Below, one piece after another: positions 1-6,289 of a DNA stretch of 8,275 nt (within the stretch, counting starts at the first letter, position 1; the number at the start of each line of letters is the position of its first letter). The position numbers and the translations under genes were made by a program. Below the pieces are notes generated by a model. The model ran no database searches. It was given only the letters and a program-made list of their open reading frames with translations, and was not told the DNA's origin. The DNA comes from SCUN01 sp964355365 (GTDB lineage Bacteria > Acidobacteriota > Vicinamibacteria > Vicinamibacterales > SCN-69-37): positions 1 to 8,275 of the forward strand of contig CAYHEX010000204.1 of the NCBI GenBank assembly GCA_964355365.1, in the 5' to 3' direction.

Positions 1-1060
1 CTCGTCGTTTGCGCTCTACGGATTTCCCGAATCGCACGCGGCGAGCTTTGCGCTGATCGTCTACGCCAGCGCGTATCTCAAGGCGCACTTTCCGGCCGCG
101 TTCTATGCGGCGCTCCTCAATAACCAGCCGATGGGGTTCTACCATCCGGCCACGCTCGTGAAGGACGCGCAGCGCCGCGGTGTCCGGTTCGCACCGGTGG
201 ACGTGACGGTGTCGGGCTGGGAGTCATGCGTTCAACCGGATGGGGCCATACGGTTGGGATTCTGCTGTGTGAAAGGACTCCGACGAGAGACGGGAGAGAG
301 GATTGTGTTAGGGCAAAGGGCAGAGGGCAGCAAAGGGCAGAGGGCAGAGGGCAAAGGGCAGAGGCATAGGGAAGAGGGAACAGGGAACAGGTATCGGTCA
401 ATCGATGATTTGGCGACGCGCGCGCAGGTGTCGCGCGAGGAATTGCGCGTGCTCGCGGAAATTGGCGCGCTAGCGGCGATTGGCGGAGATCGGCGCTCCG
501 CGTTGTGGCAGGCCGAACAGGCGAAAGATATCGCGCTGATTGTCGACGGTGACGAGGCAGACGTAGCCGCGGACCTTCAGGTCCGCGATGAGGCAGCCGT
601 AGCCGTGGACCTTCAGGCCCGCGGTCATGGTCCGTTGAAACAAATGTCGCTCTTGGAACGTGTCGCCGCCGACTACGGCGGCACCGGTCTGACCATCGGC
701 CCGCATCCGATGGCGCTCGCGCGCGCGTCGCTGGCCACACGCGGTGTGTTGCGCGCCGGCGATCTCAAGCGCATTCGCCCGGGACGCCGCGTGCGGGTGG
801 CCGGCGCGGTGATCACGCGCCAGCGTCCGGGCACGGCGAAGGGGTTTGTCTTTCTGTCACTGGAAGATGAAACCGGTATCGCGAACGCGATCGTCACGCC
901 GCAGGTATTCGGCGAGTACAAGCGGACGATCGTGGACTCGCCGTATCTGATCGTCGAAGGCGTGCTGCAGAATCAGGACGGCGCGGTGTCGGTGAAGGTC
1001 GATCGCGTGGACGCGTTGATGCATGCGGGGCCCGACGTCGAGTCGCATGACTTTCACTAG
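1..1060 (+). CDS. dnaE2: Error-prone DNA polymerase DnaE2 (ImuC), C-terminal part, 5' end outside window
   Basis: This is the alpha-subunit-like translesion polymerase of the ImuA/ImuB/DnaE2 mutasome, which acts in damage-induced mutagenesis. The frame is open from base 2, so about 352 residues are visible and the polymerase core lies off the left edge. The visible part starts with YGFPESHAASFALIVYASAY and a following LLNNQPMGFYHPATLVKDA, both strongly typical of DnaE2. A helix-hairpin-helix region follows (visible residues about 133-157, SIDDLATRAQVSREEL), then GTGLTIGPHPM. A C-terminal OB fold runs from about 262 to 345 (RVAGAVITRQRPGTAKG, FVFLSLEDETG), and the protein ends in SHDFH, a normal DnaE2 terminus. 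Two stretches do not look like family sequence: a Gly/Gln/Arg/Glu-rich insert at visible residues about 103-132 and a duplicated 12-residue unit at 184-208. Both keep the frame and sit in variable linkers, so the gene is probably functional. Family call is near certain; activity is inferred. Confidence 0.95.
   Translation, partial: SSFALYGFPESHAASFALIVYASAYLKAHFPAAFYAALLNNQPMGFYHPATLVKDAQRRGVRFAPVDVTVSGWESCVQPDGAIRLGFCCVKGLRRETGERIVLGQRAEGSKGQRAEGKGQRHREEGTGNRYRSIDDLATRAQVSREELRVLAEIGALAAIGGDRRSALWQAEQAKDIALIVDGDEADVAADLQVRDEAAVAVDLQARGHGPLKQMSLLERVAADYGGTGLTIGPHPMALARASLATRGVLRAGDLKRIRPGRRVRVAGAVITRQRPGTAKGFVFLSLEDETGIANAIVTPQVFGEYKRTIVDSPYLIVEGVLQNQDGAVSVKVDRVDALMHAGPDVESHDFH
308..391 (+). 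repeat. Purine-rich 7-nt-periodic repeat inside dnaE2
   Basis: The tract is built from variants of GGGCAGA, GGGCAAA and GGGAACA. G-triplets start at 311, 318, 325, 335, 342, 349, 356, 369, 376 and 383, so the period is 7 nt with two phase slips. In the dnaE2 frame it reads as GQRAEG-type units and stays open. The preceding family-like GERIV and the following SIDDL are normally joined by only a few residues, so the tract looks inserted. The exact ends are approximate. Confidence 0.85.
554..625 (+). repeat. Tandem duplication of a 36-bp hairpin-forming unit inside dnaE2
   Basis: Two adjacent 36-bp copies (554-589 and 590-625) differ at only 4 positions. Each contains GTAGCCG(C/T)GGACCTTCAGG. 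In copy 1 the arms CGCGGACC (568-575) and GGTCCGCG (580-587) form a perfect 8-bp stem around a TTCA loop. Copy 2 has the same stem weakened by one A:C mismatch and one T:G pair. Because 36 is a multiple of 3, the protein carries DEADVAADLQVR followed by DEAAVAVDLQAR. The form resembles REP-like palindromic elements; dispersal in the genome is inferred, not seen. Confidence 0.85.
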
Positions 1061-1093
1061 CGGCGCTCGCCCCGCTGCCATATCCTGTGCGCC

Positions 1094-2029
1094 ATGGCAC
1101 CCACACTGACCTGCCCGTCCTGCGGCGCAACTGTCACGCGCGGTCCGGCGACATGTGAGCGGTGCGGCGCGAGCATGAGGAGCGCGCTTCGCACGGCGCC
1201 CATGTTTCCGGATCGATTGCCGAAATGGATGGGCCTGACGGCCGGCGCGCTCATGTGCGGCTACGGGCTGGCGCTGACGATGGCCGAGCAGATCTGGGGA
1301 CGGCCGAGTTCGACATCGGCGCTCGGTTTCTTCATGGCGCCGATTGCCGGCCTCATCGTCGGCCTCGCGGCTTATCTGGCCGGCATGGGCGTGCGATTCG
1401 TTCTCGGCCGCCGAGGCGTGGTGTCGCGTCCGGCGCCGTCCTGGGTCACTCGCACGCTATGGATGGTGGTGCTGGCCGGGTCGGCCGCGTTTCTGCTGTT
1501 GGGACGATCCTCCGTGATCGCCCTCGAGGCCGCGCGCCGTCCGCGTGTGATCCTCGATTCGGCGCGTATCAGCGCCGTGAATCCACCGACGATTGAGTTG
1601 CAGGAACGGGTGACCGCGCCCGAGTTGCAGAGCGGCATCACGAACACCCTCGACGCGCACCCGATCGATTGGAACGGCGTCGCGATCAGAGTCGAAAACA
1701 AAGATGAGCAGGTGGTGATCAGCAATCTGTCAGGTATGCCACTCGCGTCGGCCGATCTGCACAACTTCGACTACATCAATGGTCTGCACGCGACAACCGT
1801 CTGCGCGCAGCCTGATGGCCGCCGCCTTCTCGCCGTGCTCGTGAGCCTGCGCGCCACATCGCACCGCGCGATGCTTCTGGTCTTTGCTGCGGACGGCACG
1901 CTGACGTACCAACACCATCTCGAACGCAGCGGGGGAGCGAAGGACGCGCTCTACACGGGGCGCCTCAATGGCGCCGAGGCGCTGGCGGTATCTCTGGGCC
2001 CCGTCTCTACCTGGACGTGCGCTCAGTAG
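1094..2029 (+). CDS. Uncharacterised zinc-ribbon membrane protein
   Basis: I do not recognise a named family. The 311-residue product begins with a compact zinc ribbon: CPSC at residues 7-10 and CERC at 21-24, giving four likely metal-binding cysteines. Three hydrophobic segments follow at about 46-63, 76-98 and 119-137. The C-terminal half (about 150-311) is predicted soluble, with alternating beta-like stretches such as AIRVENKDEQVVISNL and LLVFAADGTLTYQHHL, possibly a sensor or propeller-like fold. The ATG at 1094 is chosen because it puts the ribbon at the extreme N terminus, as is usual for such proteins. There is no clear Shine-Dalgarno before it. The gene starts 33 bp after dnaE2 on the same strand, so co-transcription is plausible, but nothing in the protein links it to DNA repair. 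The stop codon runs directly into a heptad repeat. Confidence 0.85.
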   Translation: MAPTLTCPSCGATVTRGPATCERCGASMRSALRTAPMFPDRLPKWMGLTAGALMCGYGLALTMAEQIWGRPSSTSALGFFMAPIAGLIVGLAAYLAGMGVRFVLGRRGVVSRPAPSWVTRTLWMVVLAGSAAFLLLGRSSVIALEAARRPRVILDSARISAVNPPTIELQERVTAPELQSGITNTLDAHPIDWNGVAIRVENKDEQVVISNLSGMPLASADLHNFDYINGLHATTVCAQPDGRRLLAVLVSLRATSHRAMLLVFAADGTLTYQHHLERSGGAKDALYTGRLNGAEALAVSLGPVSTWTCAQ

Positions 2030-2113
2030 ATTTCCGATTCCCCGATTCCCCGATCGGCGATTCCAAGATTCCCGATTGCCGATCCCCGATTGGCGATTTC
2101 AGATTGCGATATT
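2029..2113. repeat. GATTCCC-like heptad array between convergent genes
   Basis: The spacer after the stop of the zinc-ribbon gene is almost wholly made of degenerate 7-8-nt units starting with GAT: GATTTCC, GATTCCCC (twice), GATCGGC, GATTCCAA, GATTCCC, GATTGCC, GATCCCC, GATTGGC, GATTTCA, GATTGCG. It begins on the last base of the TAG stop and ends about 17 bp before the stop of the convergent aminotransferase-like gene. No stem followed by a T-run is evident, so I do not call it a terminator, though the position would suit one. Confidence 0.8.
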
Positions 2114-2129
2114 CCGCAATGTCCCCGCC

Positions 2130-3407
2130 CTAGCTCTTACACAGTCGCTCCATCGCGTCGGCGAAGATGTCGATCTCGTCGAGTGTCGTGTAGACATTCG
2201 GTGACACGCGCAGACCTTCGAACTCCGGATGAATGATCGGCGTCGCGAGGATGCGGTGGTCGGCCCAGATCTTCGAACCGACATCGCCCGTGGGGATGCC
2301 CTTGATCTGCACCGTGCCGATGCCGCACGAGAGCGTGGGATCGAGCGGCGTGTGCAGCACCACGCGCGGGTTCTTCAGCAGGCGCTCGGCCCAGCGGTTG
2401 CGGAGGTAGCGGAGGCGCGCGGTCTTCCGTTCGCTGCCGATGCCGCGGTAGAAGACCAGCGCTTCGGAGATCGCGTTGTGATTGGCCGCCGGATGCGTGC
2501 CGATTTCCTCGAACTTGCGAATGTCTTTCGCCTGGCCGACGCCCGCCGGCTGCAGCGCCCAGTGCTTCTCGATCCGATCGCGTCGCACGTAGAGGAATCC
2601 CGCGCCGATCGGCGTCAGCAGTCCCTTGTGCAAGCTCGTGCCGTAGAAGTCGCAGTCAAAGTCGCTGAGCTTGAATGAGAAGTGCGCGTACGCGTGCGCG
2701 CCGTCGACGATCGTCGTGATGCCCTTCGCCCGCGCCATCGCGCAGAGTTCCTTGACCGGGAAGATCTGCCCCGTGAGATTCGTGATGTGGCAGAAGTGCA
2801 TGAGCTTGGTCTTCGGCGTGATGGCCTGCTCGAAGCGCTTGACCAGATCCGCCGCCGTTGACGGCACCGGGAAGGAGATCTTCGTCAGCTTCACGCCGTC
2901 GCGCAGCACGCGCTGGTCGTACGTCTGCAGCATGCGGCCGTAATCCTGGTTGGTCGTCAGGATCTCGTCGCCGGGCTTGAGATCAAGACCGAGTTGCGCG
3001 ATCTGCAGCGACTCGCTCGCGTTGCGCGTGATCGCGATCGTCTCGGGATCGACGTTGGTGTCCATCGCCAGGCCGCGGCGCGCGTTCTCGATGCCGGGCT
3101 CCACTTCGCGCCACATGTAATACGACGGCGCCTGATTGGAGTGATCCAGATAGCGCTTGAACGCTTCATGCACCACGCGCGGCGCCGGGCTGCAGCCGCC
3201 GTTGTTCAGGTTGATCATCGTGCGATCGAGCGTGAACGCCTCCTGCACGGTGCGCCAGTACGCCTCGTCCTGCGCGACGTCACGCGGATCGCGATCCGCG
3301 GCCTCGGCCGATGCCGCAAACAGTCGATCGAGCCCGTTGCTGTTGATGGCCGCGACGGCCGCCGTGCCCGCGCTCGCGTGATTCAGAAACTGACGTCGAC
3401 TCCACAT
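2130..3407 (-). CDS. Tat-exported class V aminotransferase-fold PLP enzyme
   Basis: The 425-residue protein belongs to the class V aminotransferase / cysteine desulfurase-like / isopenicillin N epimerase-like group, which uses pyridoxal phosphate. Visible hallmarks are INLNNGGCSPAP near residue 65, RNASESLQ at 128-135, the cofactor aspartate D235 in IVDGAHAYAHF, and the probable Schiff-base lysine K261 in YGTSLHKGLLTPIGAGFLYV. The N terminus SRRQFLN (residues 3-9) followed by a small-residue stretch ASAGTAAVAA is a twin-arginine signal, so export to the periplasm is predicted. The ATG at 3407 is chosen because it puts the Tat motif at the N terminus and has AGGAG 7 nt upstream. The open frame continues upstream to 3602, but that part lies in an inverted repeat and is not protein-like. 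The substrate (transaminase, desulfurase, lyase or epimerase) cannot be told from sequence. It is on the same strand as the exporter operon but is separated from it by 225 bp. Confidence 0.93.
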   Translation of the reverse strand: MWSRRQFLNHASAGTAAVAAINSNGLDRLFAASAEAADRDPRDVAQDEAYWRTVQEAFTLDRTMINLNNGGCSPAPRVVHEAFKRYLDHSNQAPSYYMWREVEPGIENARRGLAMDTNVDPETIAITRNASESLQIAQLGLDLKPGDEILTTNQDYGRMLQTYDQRVLRDGVKLTKISFPVPSTAADLVKRFEQAITPKTKLMHFCHITNLTGQIFPVKELCAMARAKGITTIVDGAHAYAHFSFKLSDFDCDFYGTSLHKGLLTPIGAGFLYVRRDRIEKHWALQPAGVGQAKDIRKFEEIGTHPAANHNAISEALVFYRGIGSERKTARLRYLRNRWAERLLKNPRVVLHTPLDPTLSCGIGTVQIKGIPTGDVGSKIWADHRILATPIIHPEFEGLRVSPNVYTTLDEIDIFADAMERLCKS

Positions 3408-3414
3408 GGGAAGG

Positions 3415-3419
3415 CTCCT
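3415..3419 (-). promoter_or_regulatory. Ribosome binding site of the Tat-exported PLP enzyme
   Basis: AGGAG on the minus strand, 7 nt before the ATG at 3407. It decides between this start and an upstream in-frame ATG at 3602. Confidence 0.8.
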
Positions 3420-3428
3420 GTGGGGCGG

Positions 3429-3437
3429 ATCATAGCA
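3429..3437 (-). promoter_or_regulatory. Possible extended -10 promoter element for the PLP enzyme
   Basis: The minus strand reads TGCTATGAT, matching an extended -10 (TGnTATAAT) with one difference, 10 bp upstream of the AGGAG ribosome binding site. No good -35 box lies at normal spacing, and the leader would be very short. It is the only -10-like string in this spacer. Prediction by eye only. Confidence 0.3.
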
Positions 3438-3474
3438 GGACCGCGCCATCAAACCCACGAGAGTCCAGAGTCTC

Positions 3475-3617
3475 TCAACATGGGGAGCCATGGGGAGCCA
3501 TGGAGAAGAGCAACACCAACCCCAACACCGGCAGCTTTTCGAAGAGCTCTGTGAAAGCCTGTTGGGGTGGTGTTGGTGTTGATCTTCCCCATGGCCCTTC
3601 ATGGCCCCCCATGTTGA
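3475..3617. repeat. 143-bp imperfect inverted repeat
   Basis: The left arm begins TCAACATGGGG and the right arm ends CCCCATGTTGA. The arms pair over most of their length around a GAGCTC centre at 3544-3549. The outer 45 bases match with only a few mismatches. The arms contain ATGGGGAGCC repeats and a 6-nt-periodic CAACACCAACCCCAACACC tract. The element fills most of the 225-bp spacer between the exporter permease stop and the PLP enzyme start. Transcribed on the minus strand it would form a long hairpin just after the operon and might limit read-through, but no T-run follows. It could also be a non-autonomous mobile or REP-type element; no flanking target duplication was found. Confidence 0.85.
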
Positions 3618-3632
3618 AAGGCCCTTGCGGTC

Positions 3633-4844
3633 CTAGAAGCGGAGCGCGTCAATCGGGCTGATGCGGGCGGCCACCCGCGCGGGGTAGATGCCGAATGCCA
3701 ACCCCGTGGCCGTCGCCAGCGCCAGCGCCAGCGCCACGGATCCGGCCGACACCGCGACCGGCCAACCGGCGCCGAATGCGATGGCCACCGACAGCAGCGC
3801 GCCGATCGGAACGCCCGCCGCGCCACCGGCCAGACACAAGAGCGCGGCTTCGCAGGCGAACTGCGCCACGATATCGGGTCGTCGCGCGCCGACGGTACGG
3901 CGTACGCCGATCTCGTGTGTGCGCTCGGTGAGGCTCGCCAACATGATGTTCATGATGCCGATGCCGCTGATGAACAACGCCATGCCGCCGACCGCCATCA
4001 GCAGCCACTGGGTCGTGCGCTGCGTGCGCAGACGCGCCCGCAGCAACTCCCGCGGCACGACGAGCTCGATGCCGGGCGTATCGCCGTGCTGGCGCGCGAT
4101 CGCCGCCGCGATGACGGGCGCCGCGGCGTCGACCGCGTCGGCCGCGCGCATCTGGAACGCCAGCTCGCGAGCCCGGTCCGCGCTGTCGCCGACGCCCTGA
4201 CTCGTATCCATGGCGAGGAACGGCACGAGCACGGCATGGTCGGTGTCAAACAGCGCCGTACGACCCGACGTGCCTCGCGCAGCCAGGGTGCCGACGACGA
4301 GGTACCACGCACCACCGCACTGCACGCGCTCGCCAAGTGGCGAGGCGCTGCCAAATAGCTCGCGTGTGATGGCCGCGCCAAGCACGGCCACGCGTCTGTT
4401 GGCGTGCGACGACTCATCTGCCCACCAGTGACCCTCGGCGACGGTGACACCAGAGAGGCGCGGCCACTCCGCGGTGACACCGGCGAGCGACGTCGTCGCG
4501 TGGCGCTGTCCCGTCGACGCTTCGGTCCGCGCAAGACGCGTGGCGGCCGCGAAGGCCACGCCGGGCACGGCACCGCGAATCACCGCGAGGTCTCTCTCGG
4601 CTAGCGTCGGCGCTGCCGCACTGTCGGTCTGGCGCACAAATACGTTGGTCGTGCCGAGTGCGCCGAACTCATCGAGGGCGGCGCGTTGGGCTCCGTCAGC
4701 AATGGCCAGCGCGGTGATGACGGTGGCCACGCCGCACACCAAGCCGAGCGCCGAGAGACATGCCCTCAACCGGTGCTGGAGCAGCGAGTGGGCCGCCTGA
4801 CGGACAAGGCCGTCGATGGCTCCGAAGCCGCGCGGTGTCGTCAC
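3633..4844 (-). CDS. MacB-type ABC transporter permease (FtsX family)
   Basis: The 403-residue inner-membrane permease has the four-helix MacB/FtsX layout. The first transmembrane helix is at about 31-51 (LSALGLVCGVATVITALAIA). A large periplasmic MacB_PCD-like domain follows (about 55-275), then three C-terminal helices at about 279-302, 327-357 and 365-386. The cytoplasmic coupling motif ERTHEIGVRRTVGAR (308-321) and the ending ISPIDALRF are diagnostic of the family. Start is GTG at 4844, overlapping the adaptor's TGA stop as GTGA; no strong Shine-Dalgarno is seen, so translation is probably coupled. MacB itself carries a fused N-terminal ATPase, which this protein lacks, so a separate MacB/LolD-type ATPase is needed and none is encoded in the window. 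Role: the motor-linked inner-membrane part of a tripartite exporter with the two upstream genes. Substrate is unknown. Confidence 0.92.
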   Translation of the reverse strand: MTTPRGFGAIDGLVRQAAHSLLQHRLRACLSALGLVCGVATVITALAIADGAQRAALDEFGALGTTNVFVRQTDSAAAPTLAERDLAVIRGAVPGVAFAAATRLARTEASTGQRHATTSLAGVTAEWPRLSGVTVAEGHWWADESSHANRRVAVLGAAITRELFGSASPLGERVQCGGAWYLVVGTLAARGTSGRTALFDTDHAVLVPFLAMDTSQGVGDSADRARELAFQMRAADAVDAAAPVIAAAIARQHGDTPGIELVVPRELLRARLRTQRTTQWLLMAVGGMALFISGIGIMNIMLASLTERTHEIGVRRTVGARRPDIVAQFACEAALLCLAGGAAGVPIGALLSVAIAFGAGWPVAVSAGSVALALALATATGLAFGIYPARVAARISPIDALRF

Positions 4845-6289
4845 CGGAGTCCGCGATTCGGGTCAACGAGCAGGACGACGTCGCCCTCGATGACACCGGC
4901 AGTCAGCACGGCGAGCACGTCGTTCTCGGCTGTGACGGTCACGTCGCGCCGCTCCGTGCGGCCACCGCGTGTGACGAGCACGTAGCGCCGGCCGCTGTCG
5001 CTGAACACGGCCTGGACGGGCACGGTCAGCGCCGAGGCGAGCGATGTGACGTCGATGTCCACGCGCGCCGTCATGCCGCTGCGGAGGCGAGAGTCCCGCG
5101 TCTCGAGGACGATCGTCACGGGGAAGAACTTCGCGCCGGCCCGCGCCGGGTCCGCCTCCGCGATGGCACCGATGAATCCGAGCGCGGCCGGCAACTCGAG
5201 GCCCGGGTAGGCGTCGACGCGCACGCCGACGCGGCTGGAATTCGAGAGGCGATGGAGGTCGGTCTCACGCACCCGCATCTCCACGCTCAGCCGCGACAGA
5301 TCAGGCACGCCGATGAACGGTTGGCCGGCCGCCAGGTCGTCGCCGATCTGCGGTTTTCGCTTGTCGGCCCCGAGGTACAGCTCGCGATGCACGACCAGCC
5401 CCGCAACCTCGGTGACGATTGTGCCGTGCGCGATCTGGTCGGTGAGCGCCGCGATGTTGGCCCGCAGTTGATCCACGCGGCTGAGCGCGATGTCGAGCGT
5501 GGCTTGCCGTTCCCGGCCGCGCGCAGCGGCAGTTTCGGTCTGACGAGCCGCGTTTGCGGTGGCGGTCTTGAGGTCCGACGTCGCGCGACTGATGCCGGCG
5601 GGGCCCTCGAAGTTGACGAGCGCGTCGCGGCGGGTCGTGGCGAGGCGGTGCTGATCCTCGGCGTGCCGGAGCGCCTGCTCCGCGCGATCGAGCTCCGCGC
5701 GCGTGACGAAGCCTTCCGCGAGCAGCGGCTTCATGTCGGTGTAGGTCGTCCGCGCCTGCTGGAGTTCGCGGGCGGCATCGCCGATGGCCACGTCCGCGGC
5801 CGCTAGTTCAACCGCGCCTTTGCCGGAGGTTTGATTGGCGAGTGCTCGCGAGGCGTTCTCTCGCAGTTCGGCCGCCGCGTCGAGATCCGTGGCGGCGCGC
5901 AACGCCTCGAGCTGTGCCTCGGCACGAGCACGCACCACGTCGGATTCCGCTTCCCGCAATTCCAAGGCAGCGCGGTCACGCACCTGCACGAACGACGTCA
6001 CGTCGAACCGGGCCAGGACGTCGCCCGCGTTCACCGTGGCGCCGTCGGGCGCCAGATAGGTCAGCTTGGCCGGCAGGCCGTTGAGCGATGAGCTGTAGAG
6101 CCGGAGGTTCTGGGAGCTGATCACGCCCGGCTCAACGATCACGTCGGAGAAATCCTGTCGCGTGACGACCGCCGTCGCCGGTGCCGGCCCGACTCGGGGA
6201 CCGCTGAGGCTGAGCGCGCTGATCGCGACGAGCACGGCGACCGAGGCCAGACCGGTTTCTCCACGCAGCCATCGAGCACCGTGTGTCAT
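4841..6289 (-). CDS. HlyD/MacA-like periplasmic adaptor (membrane fusion protein)
   Basis: The 482-residue protein would bridge the inner-membrane permease and the outer-membrane channel. An N-terminal membrane anchor lies at about 14-30 (LASVAVLVAISALSLSG). A half lipoyl-like domain follows at about 70-97 (LAPDGATVNAGDVLARFD). A long alpha-helical hairpin spans about 105-290, rich in Ala/Glu/Arg heptads with a turn near SEGF/AEGFVTRAEL (191-200). The second lipoyl half is at about 291-306 (TIVTEVAGLVVHRELYLG), then beta-barrel and membrane-proximal segments (GMTARVDIDV; ALTVPVQAVF at about 420-429). The start at 6289 is chosen for the anchor position, the GAGGAG 8 nt upstream and the ATGA overlap with the preceding gene. 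The frame is open further upstream to 6703, but that lies inside the TolC-like gene. Confidence 0.93.
   Translation of the reverse strand: MTHGARWLRGETGLASVAVLVAISALSLSGPRVGPAPATAVVTRQDFSDVIVEPGVISSQNLRLYSSSLNGLPAKLTYLAPDGATVNAGDVLARFDVTSFVQVRDRAALELREAESDVVRARAEAQLEALRAATDLDAAAELRENASRALANQTSGKGAVELAAADVAIGDAARELQQARTTYTDMKPLLAEGFVTRAELDRAEQALRHAEDQHRLATTRRDALVNFEGPAGISRATSDLKTATANAARQTETAAARGRERQATLDIALSRVDQLRANIAALTDQIAHGTIVTEVAGLVVHRELYLGADKRKPQIGDDLAAGQPFIGVPDLSRLSVEMRVRETDLHRLSNSSRVGVRVDAYPGLELPAALGFIGAIAEADPARAGAKFFPVTIVLETRDSRLRSGMTARVDIDVTSLASALTVPVQAVFSDSGRRYVLVTRGGRTERRDVTVTAENDVLAVLTAGVIEGDVVLLVDPNRGLR

Noticed and set aside
554..625. CRISPR-like repeat pair
   Set aside because: The two units are directly adjacent with no spacer, are in frame in dnaE2, and no cas genes are present.
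117..740. 207-codon minus-strand ORF with repeated GPEGPRLRLP units
   Set aside because: It is antisense to dnaE2; its peptide repeats are only the reverse translation of the 36-bp tandem duplication and the heptad tract.
2029..2129. Bidirectional intrinsic terminator between the convergent genes
   Set aside because: No stable stem followed by a T-run is visible; the spacer is a heptad repeat array only.
2994..3554. 186-codon plus-strand ORF
   Set aside because: It lies opposite the well-supported PLP enzyme gene and runs into the inverted repeat; no protein-like motifs.
3408..3602. N-terminal extension of the PLP enzyme to an upstream ATG
   Set aside because: The extension would translate the inverted repeat, would bury the Tat signal, and the ATG at 3407 has a good AGGAG.
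4760..5806. 348-codon plus-strand ORF
   Set aside because: It is antisense to both the HlyD-like and permease genes, has Arg/His/Ala-rich shadow composition and no recognisable motif; long shadows are expected at this GC content.
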